Positions 43,417 to 51,608 of a DNA stretch of 64,000 nt are shown piece by piece. A program made the position numbers and the translations under genes. The notes below the pieces were generated by a model that saw only the letters and a program-made list of their open reading frames with translations, searched no databases and had not been told where the DNA came from. Source of the DNA: Variovorax sp. dw_308 (GTDB taxonomy: Bacteria > Pseudomonadota > Gammaproteobacteria > Burkholderiales > Burkholderiaceae_C); contig NZ_JAATOM010000023.1 of the NCBI RefSeq assembly GCF_019207085.1, positions 37,065 through 101,064 of the forward strand, in the 5' to 3' direction. How positions within the stretch are numbered: the stretch's first letter is position 1; every line of letters starts with the position of its first letter.

Positions 43417-44991
43417 CTACGAGGCGGTCAGCTCAATGTTCCAAGGCAACAGGGCTTCGTAGTCGTCGGCCGTTTGTGCCAGTGGCAGCTTCTTGAACAA
43501 GGCAACGAGGTAGTGATACGGCTCGACTTTGTTGGCCTTGGCCGTCTCGATGAGTGAATAAAGATTGGCGCTGGCGTTCGCACCGCCAACGGTGTCGGCG
43601 AACAACCACGACTTGCGACCAACAACAAATGGGCGAATTGCGTTTTCCACCGGGTTGGAGTCCAGCGGCCAGGTCCCGTTGTCCAGGAACCGGATGAGCT
43701 TGGGCCACTGCCCGTGCAGATAGTGCAGCGCCTCGCCCAGCAGGCTCGAGGGCGCGACGGCGTGCAGGTTCGCGAGCAGCAGCTGTTCGATCTGCTTGAC
43801 CACTGCGGTGCTGTAGCGCTGGCGCAGCCGCTGACGGCGCTGCGGCGCCCACCCCTTGGCCAGCGCCTCCGCGCGATAAAGTTTGCCGATCAGTCTGATG
43901 ATCCGTGTGGCCAGCTGGTCCGGCGACCGGGCGGCCTTCGGGATCGACTCCTCGGCCTTGATAAAAGGCCTGCGCGCATGCACCCAGCATCCAAGATGCG
44001 TCAGGCCATGGTCCGCGGCGATGCCGTCGTAGACCTGATACCCGTCGCTCACGAGCGTTGCGCCGCGCCGGATGCCGGCATACAGCTTCTCGGCATGCAC
44101 AGCACCGCGACCCGGCGCATAGGCGAACAGTCGCACCGGCGGCCCGCTGCCGTTCATCTGAGCCCACATGAAGCTCTTGGTCTGTGCCTTGCGCCCAGGT
44201 TCCTTGAGCACCTGCACGGTCGTCTCGTCCCCGTAGATCAGGTCCGAGTCCAGCAGGTGGTCACGCAGCAGGTTGATGATGGGCTGCACGGCTTGGCCGA
44301 TGCGCACGACGCCAGCGGCCAAGGTGTTGCTGACGATGTCGCCGCCGAAGCGACGCAACAGCACGGCCGTGCGGTACAGGGGCATGCCAAACTGGTACTT
44401 GCCCGTGATGACCCAGGCCTGCGCCTCCTCGGTGAGCAGACCTCGCGGGATGATGCGAGCTGGTGTCGGCGCGACCTTCAGGCTCAGGTCGCAGCAGGGG
44501 CACGCGTACTTGATGCGATGGTGCTGGAGCACGCGCACCTGCTCGGGGATGACATGCATCTGCTCGGTGACCTCGGCGCCGATCTCCACCAACGCGTGGC
44601 CGTCGTGAGCACAGACACGCTCGGACTCAGGCAGCTCGTGGCGAACGATGTCGCGCGGCAGTGCGGGGTCCAGCGGCTTGCGTCCGCGCTTCTTGCGCTG
44701 GTGGCCCGCGACTGGCGTTGAGTCCTCATCATCGATTTCGGCCGGCAGTGTTTGCGCGGTTGGCGCGAGTGCCTCGGCCTCGTTGAGGAACAGGTCCTTC
44801 TGCTCAGTGCCGCGAGCCTCGCTCTTGGCGGCGAACAACTGGCGTTGCAATGCGCGCAGCCGCTCCAGTGCCAGGTCCCGCTCGGTGGTCACGACGCGCA
44901 GTTCGCCGACGAGAGATTCGCTGCGCCGAGTGGCCTCGGCCAAGGCTTGCTGCAGGGCTGCGAATTCTTCGGCGGTGGGCATTTGAACCAT
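43417..44991 (-). CDS. tnpC: IS66 transposase TnpC
   Basis: A 524-residue IS66-type DDE transposase. The N-terminal coiled-coil region (LQQALAEATRRSESLVGELRVV) is followed by the KRGRKPLDPALPRDIVRHELPE segment, a CPCCDL zinc motif and the catalytic domain (LIYGDETTVQVL, LVSDGYQVYDG, WPLDSNPVENAIRPFVVGRK). All regions are intact. It is the last of the three tnp genes and requires TnpA and TnpB for transposition in characterised relatives. Confidence 0.94.
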   Translation of the reverse strand: MVQMPTAEEFAALQQALAEATRRSESLVGELRVVTTERDLALERLRALQRQLFAAKSEARGTEQKDLFLNEAEALAPTAQTLPAEIDDEDSTPVAGHQRKKRGRKPLDPALPRDIVRHELPESERVCAHDGHALVEIGAEVTEQMHVIPEQVRVLQHHRIKYACPCCDLSLKVAPTPARIIPRGLLTEEAQAWVITGKYQFGMPLYRTAVLLRRFGGDIVSNTLAAGVVRIGQAVQPIINLLRDHLLDSDLIYGDETTVQVLKEPGRKAQTKSFMWAQMNGSGPPVRLFAYAPGRGAVHAEKLYAGIRRGATLVSDGYQVYDGIAADHGLTHLGCWVHARRPFIKAEESIPKAARSPDQLATRIIRLIGKLYRAEALAKGWAPQRRQRLRQRYSTAVVKQIEQLLLANLHAVAPSSLLGEALHYLHGQWPKLIRFLDNGTWPLDSNPVENAIRPFVVGRKSWLFADTVGGANASANLYSLIETAKANKVEPYHYLVALFKKLPLAQTADDYEALLPWNIELTAS

Positions 44992-45086
44992 CGCCTGCTT
45001 CGATCAACATGACCTGCAGGCGTTCCTCGAACATCGCATTGTCGAGGAAGAATTCGACAACTTTTTTGCAAGCTGCCGTTGAGCGT

Positions 45087-45437
45087 TCAGGCCACTCGCT
45101 CGTAGAAGCGACGAGGGTGCTTCTGCACCACCGCGAGGTCAATGCCATCGAGCAACCAGTGCAGTTGCTCCACCGTCAACGTCGGCACGGTGAGGACGTC
45201 GGGCCAGATAAAACGATCTTCCTCAAGACGTTTCATCAACAGCCAAAATCCGTTGCGCTGCCAACCCAAAATCTTCACGCGATCACGTCGCCGATTCCTG
45301 AAGACGTACACCGCCGCGGCGAACGGATCCAGCCCGAGGGACTGCTCGACGAGGATTGCCAGACCATTGAGGCCGACCCGGAAGTCGATGGCCTCGCGAT
45401 GCAGGTAGACCTTCAGCCCTTCTTCGAAGCGGAACAC
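45087..45437 (-). CDS. tnpB: IS66 accessory protein TnpB
   Basis: A 116-residue IS66 Orf2 protein. It contains the family hallmarks FRVGLNGLAILVEQSLGLDPF, VYVFRNRRRDRVKIL and FWLLMKRLEEDRF. The GTG start overlaps the end of tnpA by about 25 bases. The name is the IS66 convention and is unrelated to the IS605 nuclease TnpB. Confidence 0.93.
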   Translation of the reverse strand: MFRFEEGLKVYLHREAIDFRVGLNGLAILVEQSLGLDPFAAAVYVFRNRRRDRVKILGWQRNGFWLLMKRLEEDRFIWPDVLTVPTLTVEQLHWLLDGIDLAVVQKHPRRFYERVA

Positions 45438-45841
45438 CGCATTCTCCCGAGCGCCTCGATCATCGCCAATGCCTGCTGCATGTCGCAGCCACGCAAGTCG
45501 ACCACAACTCCGTTGGGAAGGCGTGCCTGCATGTCCATGGACAACGTCTCTTCCTGGCGCGTCGCTGCGACTTCGAGTGCCACGAATGCCGGCGTCTTCG
45601 CATCGACAACGTCCACGCTCGGCGCCGTGCTCTTGGCCAACTGTCGCTCATACAGGCGAACCCAACTGTTCACCTGGTTCGCGTTGACGCCGCAATCGCG
45701 AGCAAGCTTCGCGATCGATGCCCCGGGCTCGCGACACGCGAGGACCAGCTCGCGCTTGGCCTGCTCGTCATAGATGCTGCGACCATCGCGCTTGTGCCCG
45801 ACTACCAGGCGCCTGGCCAAATCCAAAATCAACTCTGACAT
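45413..45841 (-). CDS. tnpA: IS66 accessory protein TnpA
   Basis: A 142-residue IS66 Orf1 protein with an N-terminal helix-turn-helix (KRELVLACREPGASIAKLARDCGVNANQVNSWVRLY). The start at 45841 gives the normal MSELILD opening; a longer frame upstream is possible but not needed. It is the first gene of the IS66 operon and is followed by an overlapping tnpB. Confidence 0.9.
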   Translation of the reverse strand: MSELILDLARRLVVGHKRDGRSIYDEQAKRELVLACREPGASIAKLARDCGVNANQVNSWVRLYERQLAKSTAPSVDVVDAKTPAFVALEVAATRQEETLSMDMQARLPNGVVVDLRGCDMQQALAMIEALGRMRCSASKKG

Positions 45842-45925
45842 TACGTGCCCACGTTCTTGTACATGGGTACGTAGCCTCACACCTCATCGCGCTTGAGGGA
45901 AGAACGTGGTTTATTGCGCGCTTAC

Positions 45926-46211
45926 GCTTCTTTGGCATCGGGATGGCGTCGGGCGCCCACTCGCGCTTGAGCGTGACCTTGTAGAGGAAACGCAGCGCCG
46001 CCGTCGCGATGCTGACTGAGCCCGGAGCGAGCTTGCGGGTCTTCGTCAGATGCACCTGATAGGTCCGAATCTGCTCTGGTCCAAGCTCCTCAGGGGAGCG
46101 TTCAAAGTGTCGGGCGTAGCGCGAGACCTGTTGCAGGTACGACACCTGTGTGTTCTCGGCGAGATTGCGAATGCCCATGTCCTCGAGCATTCGCTGGCGT
46201 AGCGGTGTCAT
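45926..46211 (-). pseudogene. IS91-associated tyrosine integrase, N-terminal piece
   Basis: This is the SAM-like N-terminal domain of a phage-type integrase (MTPLRQRMLEDMGIRNLAEN, then SYLQQVSRYARHFERSPEEL and YKVTLKREWAPDAIPMPKK). The sequence breaks off exactly at the IS66 target duplication; joining it to 42351-42951 with one copy of GCTTCTTT gives ...PMPKKPLKLPVVLSPEE in frame. The intact product would have been close to 290 residues. Beyond the IS66 edge the frame runs into unrelated residues. Confidence 0.88.
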
Positions 46212-46363
46212 GGTGAAGCTCCTTTGCAAGTGAACGGATGAAGCGCTGCGAACAGCAACTACATCGTTCCCCATCGGAGACTTCGCGGGAAATGCACAGC
46301 GTTGGATTGGCGCTCGCCTGTGATCAGGCACTACCGCGAGCCAGCGGTTTAGTTCAACGCTGC

Positions 46364-46756
46364 TTATGGAAAGCTCTCCATAAGCAGCGAGAGCCGTCCT
46401 TCCCGTCCGCCCGGCGAACTCACGCTGTGATGCCGGTTGCGGTCGTCTGGAGGTGCGTCGGCCTCTGAATCGACGGCCGCTTCCAGAGTGATGCAGACGT
46501 TGCCCGTCTCGTTGGCCTGAGCGACCGCGTCAAGAAGTTGAGGAAATCCGTTCTGGCCCAACGGGGCGTGGAGTGGGCAGCCTATCAGCCTCTTGTGGCC
46601 TGCAGGCCCTGAGCGACACTGCGCCCAATCGGCTGTCCGCAGTGGCTCGCTGAGCACCGTGTATCTCAGCCTTCTCCGGGCTGTGGAGCTACCAAGGAAT
46701 GGGAGTGACCCTGGTTTCAGCGGCGCCGGAGGCCGCAGGGCAAAGACATCGTCCAT
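46364..46756 (-). CDS. Unknown protein
   Basis: An open frame of 130 codons whose ATG is preceded by AAGGAG six bases upstream, a good ribosome-binding site. The product begins MDDVFALRPPAPLKPGS and contains NGFPQLLDAVAQANETGNVCITLEAAVDSEA. It is proline- and arginine-rich and matches no family I know. Other frames here are also open, so coding status is uncertain. Bases 46212-46363 show nothing else. Confidence 0.4.
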   Translation of the reverse strand: MDDVFALRPPAPLKPGSLPFLGSSTARRRLRYTVLSEPLRTADWAQCRSGPAGHKRLIGCPLHAPLGQNGFPQLLDAVAQANETGNVCITLEAAVDSEADAPPDDRNRHHSVSSPGGREGRLSLLMESFP

Positions 46757-46943
46757 CCTTGCTCCTTGCGAATTGGTACACATTTTCGGGGCTCGCTGAG
46801 AGTGACAAGGGTTTTCCCTTATATGATCGACGGTCCCGCGCGACCACCGGCTCGCCTGCACGCGAGCATTTTGCAGCTTCGGAAAACAGTTTTTCCGATT
46901 CAATAGCGCCGTCGATCAATTCCAGCAATTCTTTGGGGCTCAT
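46689..46943 (-). CDS. Possible small unknown protein
   Basis: An 84-residue frame starting MSPKELLELIDGAIESEKLFSEAAK, which looks like a genuine amphipathic N-terminus, but the C-terminal third looks non-coding and overlaps the start of the neighbouring frame at 46364-46756. It could be the start of a gene truncated or frameshifted into its neighbour. No family is recognised. Confidence 0.3.
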   Translation of the reverse strand: MSPKELLELIDGAIESEKLFSEAAKCSRAGEPVVARDRRSYKGKPLSLSASPENVYQFARSKDGRCLCPAASGAAETRVTPIPW

Positions 46944-46992
46944 CGCTGTTTCATGCCGTTGTCGACGCCTTTCTAAAAAGTAAAATTTAAGA

Positions 46993-47328
46993 ATGAGAAT
47001 GAGTCATAGTCAAAAAAGAAGGCTGATTAAGTCGATTTTCGAGAATGTTCAGAATTTGATTTTGTGCGCATTGTTGATTGCCGCAGGACTTTTCGAAAAT
47101 GCCAATTCAACGGGTTTGATGGGCTGGATTGCCGTGGATCGGACGCTTGGTATTGGCTTGATACTGGCCGGGTTTGCCCTCGCCGTCCTGAATCTCAGAG
47201 TCGGCCTGTTACAACTCGCGAAGCTGCCGTTTCGGAGAATTTCCATGACGCTTCTGTCCTGTGTCTACGTGCTGGGGTCTGCGCGGCTCATCACGGTAAT
47301 GACCGCTTTTCGATCTGTTAACTCGTAA
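46993..47328 (+). CDS. Small integral membrane protein, unknown
   Basis: A 111-residue protein with three predicted membrane segments (LILCALLIAAGLFENA, LGIGLILAGFALAVLNL, ISMTLLSCVYVLGSARLI) and a basic N-terminus that would remain cytoplasmic. It lies in a visibly AT-richer patch (about 46780-47340) than the rest of the window, indicating separate acquisition. An alternative start is the Met at 46999. No family or role is recognised. Confidence 0.5.
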   Translation: MRMSHSQKRRLIKSIFENVQNLILCALLIAAGLFENANSTGLMGWIAVDRTLGIGLILAGFALAVLNLRVGLLQLAKLPFRRISMTLLSCVYVLGSARLITVMTAFRSVNS

Positions 47329-48019
47329 GAGGGCTTACGGGCTACCGGGTGGGCACCAGGACCTCAGCCTCAGATTGCATTCCGCAATCCCGATGTCGCC
47401 AGAATTTGCGGATGTCGCTATAGAGCAGCTCGTAGCTCTGCGGCTCGCGATTGGCTTGGAGTACCTGTTGCCGGGTTGCGCTGAAAACTGTTATGGGACA
47501 CCCTGCCCAACACTCCGAAGGAGCGCTGGCCGGGTTCGACGGTGAACTCACAGCCGCGCATGACCGGATATTCGGCCGGCGGCCGCGAACTGGGGCTCGC
47601 GATTGCTTGCTGCCAATGGCAGCGCAAGGTGCTATGAAAAAGTCGGGCCCTGAACGCCATTTCGCGAAATCGGGAAGCAGTCGTTCGCGCGTGACGGCGT
47701 CCTGTCGTGCGTCGCCGCCGCCGTCAGCGACGATCGCTGTTGTCCCCGACTCAGATTTCTTCAATGACGGCGAAGGCCAAGTTCCGAGTGCACACCGGAA
47801 ATTCGCGAGAAACAAGCGTCGAAGTAAGCTTTCGATGGTTGCCATCGTTCGGCGGACAAATTCGAGGGACAGCAGACAGTCTTGGAGCGCCCTCGCTTCC
47901 TGGAAAGGCGACTCAAGGTGTTGTGCACAGCGGGCGTTGTCTGCGTGCTCGTCATGGCTATGAGGCAATGCGAAAACAGGGCAGCATTCGCATTCGACTT
48001 CCCCCATGAGCGCGGCACC

Positions 48020-48852
48020 ATGGAACAAGCTGAACTGACCGTTGCAGGTATCCGGTCACCGATCATGCGAGGAGGTGAGGCGCCATCGAGGCAGGCCATC
48101 GTCTTCGTGCATGGAAACCCGGGGTCGTCTAAGGACTGGATTTCGTTGTTGCGGGAGGTCCAGACCTTAAGCCGTGCCATTGCACCCGACATGCCAGGCT
48201 TTGGACAAGCCGACAAGCCAGGCGACTTCGACTACTCGGTTGCTGGCTATGCGAGGCATCTGGACATGTTGCTGGTTGCAGAAGGCATCGAGCGCGTGCA
48301 CTTGGTACTGACGATTTTGGTGGTCTTTGGGGCCTCGAATGGGCGGCGCAACACGTTGGAAGGGTCGCCAGCGTGACGCTCATCAATATCGGAATCATGC
48401 CTGGATACCGCTGGCACTACATGGCGAAGATCTGGCGTACGCCGTTGCTTGGTGCATTGTTCATTGCCACGACCCGGCCCGCGTTGAGGCTCGCGCTGCG
48501 CCATGGCAATCCGCGTGGGCTGCCCGATGCGTACTTTGATGAGATGTATAGAAATTTCGATTCAGGAACGCGACGGGCCGTTCTCAAGCTCTATCGCAAC
48601 ACCGGAGATATTGGGGCACTGTCCAAAAGGTGGATTAGCCAGATTTCCGTCGCAAAGCTGCCTGCGCTCGTGGTTTGGGGCGCGCGCGACCCGTATGTGC
48701 CGATCAGATTTGCCGAGATGCAACGCGCATGGTTTGCGGTCCAGCGCGTCGTGCGGCTCCAGGACAGCGGGCACTGGCCGATGATTGACAACCCGACCGC
48801 GGTCTTGGAAGCAGTCGTCCCATTCCTGCGCAGCCAGACACACTTGCAATGA
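48020..48852 (+). pseudogene. Alpha/beta hydrolase (haloalkane dehalogenase/epoxide hydrolase-like), frameshifted
   Basis: Two overlapping frames encode one protein. The first part has VFVHGNPGSSKDW and PDMPGFGQADKPGDFDYSV; the second has GARDPYVPIRFAE and DSGHWPMIDNPTAV with the acid and His. They are separated by a one-base loss near 48310. Restoring one C gives VLHDFGGLWGLEWAAQHVGRVASVTLI, whose Asp in HDFGG would be the nucleophile. The break falls immediately before that residue, so the gene is inactive as sequenced. The preceding stretch 47329-48019 contains no convincing gene. Confidence 0.78.
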
Positions 48853-48997
48853 CCCTCAGTCCCGACCGACCGCCCATTGAATTTCCATCGGCCGGTATTG
48901 GACCTTCTCGACTCTCGCAGTCCGCCGCATCGCGCGATGATTCTTATCTCGCACTCGGTGACCTCGCAGAAGGGAGCGCGAGGCGCCCGTGCCGCGT

Positions 48998-50071
48998 TCA
49001 GAAATGCGACATCGCCGGTCCCCCGAGCACGCGCGTGGGCCGCATCCACATGAGCTTGCGCTGGGCGCGCTGGGGGCCGTGTGCCTGGTGGCGCCAGTGC
49101 CCACGACGCCAATGCGGCCGCCGGCTCGGATGTTCGCCGTCGCCTGCCGCATGCGCATGCTCAGCTTCGACGGCCTCCACCGATTGCTGGAAGTCCAGTC
49201 CGACGCGGTGAACCTGCAGGTATCCCAGTGACTTCATCTTGGAAGCGGTCCGCCTGGCTTCCTTCTCGCCTTGGCCAAGCTTTGCAACCATCTTCGCGGG
49301 CGCATCGACTTCCCATCCGAACCGCGCATCGCCGGGATAGGTGGTCAGGTATGCCATGCAATTGCCTGCGAGCGACAGCGCCTGCTTCAGCACGGGCGTG
49401 TTGACCCGCAGATCGTTCTCCATCTGGTCACGAATTTCCAGCGACATGTTCCAGTCGTTGCGGCCCGCCTGCGAGGCTGCAAAGACCTCGCGCAACTCGT
49501 CGCTCGCCGCCCCGATGGCGAGGTCGACCGCCCGATCGAAGGGCAGTGCGCGCGATGCTTCCGGGAACTTGAGCAGGAAGTTATCCCGCTCCCTCATCGA
49601 CAGCCAGGATTCCGACGTGCGCGCGATCAGCGCAACATGCCACTGCGTTTCGACGGTTGCCACGATAGCGCCTTCGACGGGGTTCTTGCCGTAAAGCAAC
49701 AGATCGGGCTGCGGCCCCCAGTGCAGGTAGTAGATGTGGTTCGGCAAACGCAGGTCAGCGATGCGCGTGTCGCCGGTGTCGGAGTGCGTCAGGGCCTCGA
49801 GCAGGGCGGGACTGATGTCGTACAACGGGGTGTCGTTCCACTCGAGCGTCACGAGGGTCTGCGCGATTGGGGACTCGCGGTGCAGGAAGTGTTGCCGGTT
49901 CACGCTGGCGGCGATGCCATTCGCCTCGGCCGAGGCCATGATCGTGTCCCGCACCAGCTGCACGACAGGTACCGAGGGATCGTGCGCAGCCCTGTAGACC
50001 GCGGCGACGAATGCGTTGTTGTAGTACGGCCTTGCTGCGCGGAAGTATTGCGGGAAGTAGCGGTTTCTCAT
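48998..50071 (-). CDS. Unknown protein of the recombinase/FHA-associated cluster
   Basis: A 357-residue soluble protein beginning MRNRYFPQYFRAARPYYNN. It has segments NRQHFLHRESPIAQTLVTLEWNDTP and NHIYYLHWGPQPDLLLYG and no recognised domain. The last 50 residues are His/Arg-rich and may reflect an altered 3' end. It is the last gene of a minus-strand cluster of four. A frameshifted paralogue of its first third lies at 55736-56108 on the other side of the recombinase module, which supports a functional association with that module. Confidence 0.6.
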   Translation of the reverse strand: MRNRYFPQYFRAARPYYNNAFVAAVYRAAHDPSVPVVQLVRDTIMASAEANGIAASVNRQHFLHRESPIAQTLVTLEWNDTPLYDISPALLEALTHSDTGDTRIADLRLPNHIYYLHWGPQPDLLLYGKNPVEGAIVATVETQWHVALIARTSESWLSMRERDNFLLKFPEASRALPFDRAVDLAIGAASDELREVFAASQAGRNDWNMSLEIRDQMENDLRVNTPVLKQALSLAGNCMAYLTTYPGDARFGWEVDAPAKMVAKLGQGEKEARRTASKMKSLGYLQVHRVGLDFQQSVEAVEAEHAHAAGDGEHPSRRPHWRRGHWRHQAHGPQRAQRKLMWMRPTRVLGGPAMSHF

Positions 50072-50152
50072 GTGGGGATGGTGTCGACGCGGACTGTACG
50101 AAGTAGGGGATCAGTGAGCGCAGCATGGGGCCCCGGGGTGCCGCGCCTGTCC

Positions 50153-50287
50153 TCAAGGTTTGCTGCGGCGGCCGTGCGGCACGTCGCGGATGGTTGGGGA
50201 GTCGCGCTCGAGGTCCACCAGCAGGCCAGGAACGGTCGGCAGCCTCAGGGCCTCCACTTTTGTGAATTCCTGGGTGTTGTCAGTCAC
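50153..50287 (-). CDS. Tiny unknown protein translationally coupled to the FHA gene
   Basis: A 44-codon frame whose GTG start overlaps the FHA gene's TGA by four bases. It encodes TDNTQEFTKVEALRLPTVPG and VDLERDSPTIRDVPHGRR after the initiator. The overlap and orientation match the other genes of this minus-strand cluster. It is too short for a family call and might be an extension fragment. Confidence 0.4.
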   Translation of the reverse strand: MTDNTQEFTKVEALRLPTVPGLLVDLERDSPTIRDVPHGRRSKP

Positions 50288-50562
50288 AAACGCATCTCGA
50301 AAGTACCGATGCGCACTGCATCGCCATCCGCGAGGACCTGATTCTGGACACGCTCGCCGTTGACGTACGTGCCGTTGCTGCTGCCGAGGTCTTCGATCGT
50401 GACGAAGGCAGGCGCCACGATGATGCGGGCGTGCCTGCGGCTTGCGCTGACCGAGTCCACCACGATGTCGTTCTGCGCGGCCCGGGCCAGGGAGTTGGCA
50501 TTTGCCCGGAGCGGGATCTCGGTCCGACTTCCATGCGCGGCCGGAATGAACAACTTGGGCAT
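50284..50562 (-). CDS. FHA-domain protein
   Basis: A 92-residue protein that consists almost wholly of a forkhead-associated domain: SLARAAQNDIVVDSVSASRRHARI, EDLGSSNGTYVNGERV and LADGDAVRIGTFEMRL. FHA domains bind phosphothreonine peptides. The start at 50562 follows an AAGGA site. No kinase or secretion genes are present nearby, so its partner is unknown. It belongs to a minus-strand cluster running 50825 to 48998. Confidence 0.85.
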   Translation of the reverse strand: MPKLFIPAAHGSRTEIPLRANANSLARAAQNDIVVDSVSASRRHARIIVAPAFVTIEDLGSSNGTYVNGERVQNQVLADGDAVRIGTFEMRL

Positions 50563-50645
50563 CAAGATTCCTTTTGCTAAAGACGGGCAAGCACGCCGAC
50601 GGTTCTCCGAAGGCAACGCATCGCGCAGGCAATGGGCGCCTGACG

Positions 50646-50825
50646 TCACGCCTCGCGCTCTTCGAGCCAGTGTGTACCTTCGCCGTAAACCTCGTCGCCG
50701 GCGCGCACCATGCGCTCGGCCAGCTCGCGATTGATCGGGTTGTCCGGAATCCACAACCCGCTGGTGACCGGCTGGCCATCCTCGTCGAACTGCGCTCGTG
50801 ACCAGCGCACGCGAATTTCCATCAT
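50646..50825 (-). CDS. Small unknown protein upstream of FHA gene
   Basis: A 59-residue acidic protein (MMEIRVRWSRAQFDEDGQPV, later GLWIPDNPINRELAERMV). It is short but has a balanced, protein-like composition and an orderly start. It is the first gene of the minus-strand cluster, 83 bases before the FHA gene, and is divergent from the zinc-ribbon gene at 51047. Function is not recognised. Confidence 0.5.
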   Translation of the reverse strand: MMEIRVRWSRAQFDEDGQPVTSGLWIPDNPINRELAERMVRAGDEVYGEGTHWLEEREA

Positions 50826-51046
50826 GGTGCTTGCGCGCCATATTGGCATAGCAGCAGTGGCCGCGCAACCGCCTGCCGGGCTTGAGGCCACATGCGCACT
50901 GGGTGCGCTCGCGTGCCGTCCAATGCGACGAGGCCGTATTGCCGATCGACGATAGCGCGGGATGCCCACCACGCGATGCGCGCTTCGCGATCCTGGTTGG
51001 CCATGTTGTCCGGCAGTCGCTGGTTCATTGGGAAACGGAGCACGCC

Positions 51047-51520
51047 ATGGAGAGTCGTTGGTGCACGGCCTGTGGAAACCTGTTCGTGCCGAGAGCCCAG
51101 GCACCGCGCCAGTCGTACTGCGCGCAACCCGATTGCCAGCGCGAACGACGCCGTCTGTGGCAGCAGGCCAAGCGTCGCAGCGACCCGGATTATCTCGACA
51201 ACCAGTCGCAGGCGCAACGGGCGTGGGCGGGGCGCAATCCCGGCTACTGGCGAGAGTACCGCGCGAGTCATCCGGCCTACGCGGCGCAGAACCGAAGGCA
51301 GCAGAAGGTCCGCAACGTCCAGCGCCAGCCACGCAGGATTGCAAGGATGGACGCTTCGGCTTGCGATACGCATACCCTGCCCGATGGGCTGTATGAATTG
51401 CGTAGCACGGATGCCGCCGCCGTTGCAAAGATGGGTGTCTGGATGGTGCGGCTCACGGTGGTGGCCCGGCAGTCCGGCGAGTTCGAACGTGCGCCCGAAG
51501 ATTGCAAAGAGAGGACCTGA
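51047..51520 (+). CDS. Small CxxC zinc-ribbon protein, recombinase-associated
   Basis: A 157-residue basic protein. CTACGNLF and YCAQPDCQRERR form a probable four-cysteine zinc ribbon (CxxC...CxxxxC), followed by an arginine-rich region (RRLWQQAKRRSDPDY). It is probably a DNA- or RNA-binding accessory factor. The ATG follows a GGAG site. It precedes the large serine recombinase by 88 bases on the same strand. I infer that it is part of the recombinase/ParB module. Confidence 0.7.
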   Translation: MESRWCTACGNLFVPRAQAPRQSYCAQPDCQRERRRLWQQAKRRSDPDYLDNQSQAQRAWAGRNPGYWREYRASHPAYAAQNRRQQKVRNVQRQPRRIARMDASACDTHTLPDGLYELRSTDAAAVAKMGVWMVRLTVVARQSGEFERAPEDCKERT

Positions 51521-51608
51521 TCGATGCTGCGCCCCGGAACTGCTACCTTGCCAGCAGATCGCGCACGCCGCGCGCGATTCACCTTCCACTCTCTGAAGGG
51601 GCTTGGCG

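Larger units (their letters stand above)
42952..45925 (-). mobile_element. IS66-family insertion sequence with 8-bp target duplication
   Basis: The element is bordered on both sides by the direct repeat GCTTCTTT (42944-42951 and 45926-45933), the 8-bp target duplication typical of IS66. Its ends are related inverted repeats, GTAGGCG...CAAT on the left and GTAAGCG...CAAT read inward from the right. It carries tnpA, tnpB and tnpC on the minus strand and one passenger gene on the plus strand. Removing 2974 bp plus one repeat restores an uninterrupted integrase frame. Confidence 0.93.

Noticed and set aside
45087..45437. IS605-type TnpB RNA-guided nuclease, from the gene name
   Set aside because: The protein is the 116-residue IS66 Orf2; it has none of the RuvC motifs of IS605 TnpB.
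47342..48028. A 228-codon minus-strand frame
   Set aside because: Composition is Arg/Ser/Cys-rich and it overlaps the start of the better-supported hydrolase pseudogene; no conserved segment was seen.
50284..50562. Type VI secretion component, because of the FHA domain
   Set aside because: No other type VI secretion genes (tube, sheath, baseplate, ATPase) are present in the window.
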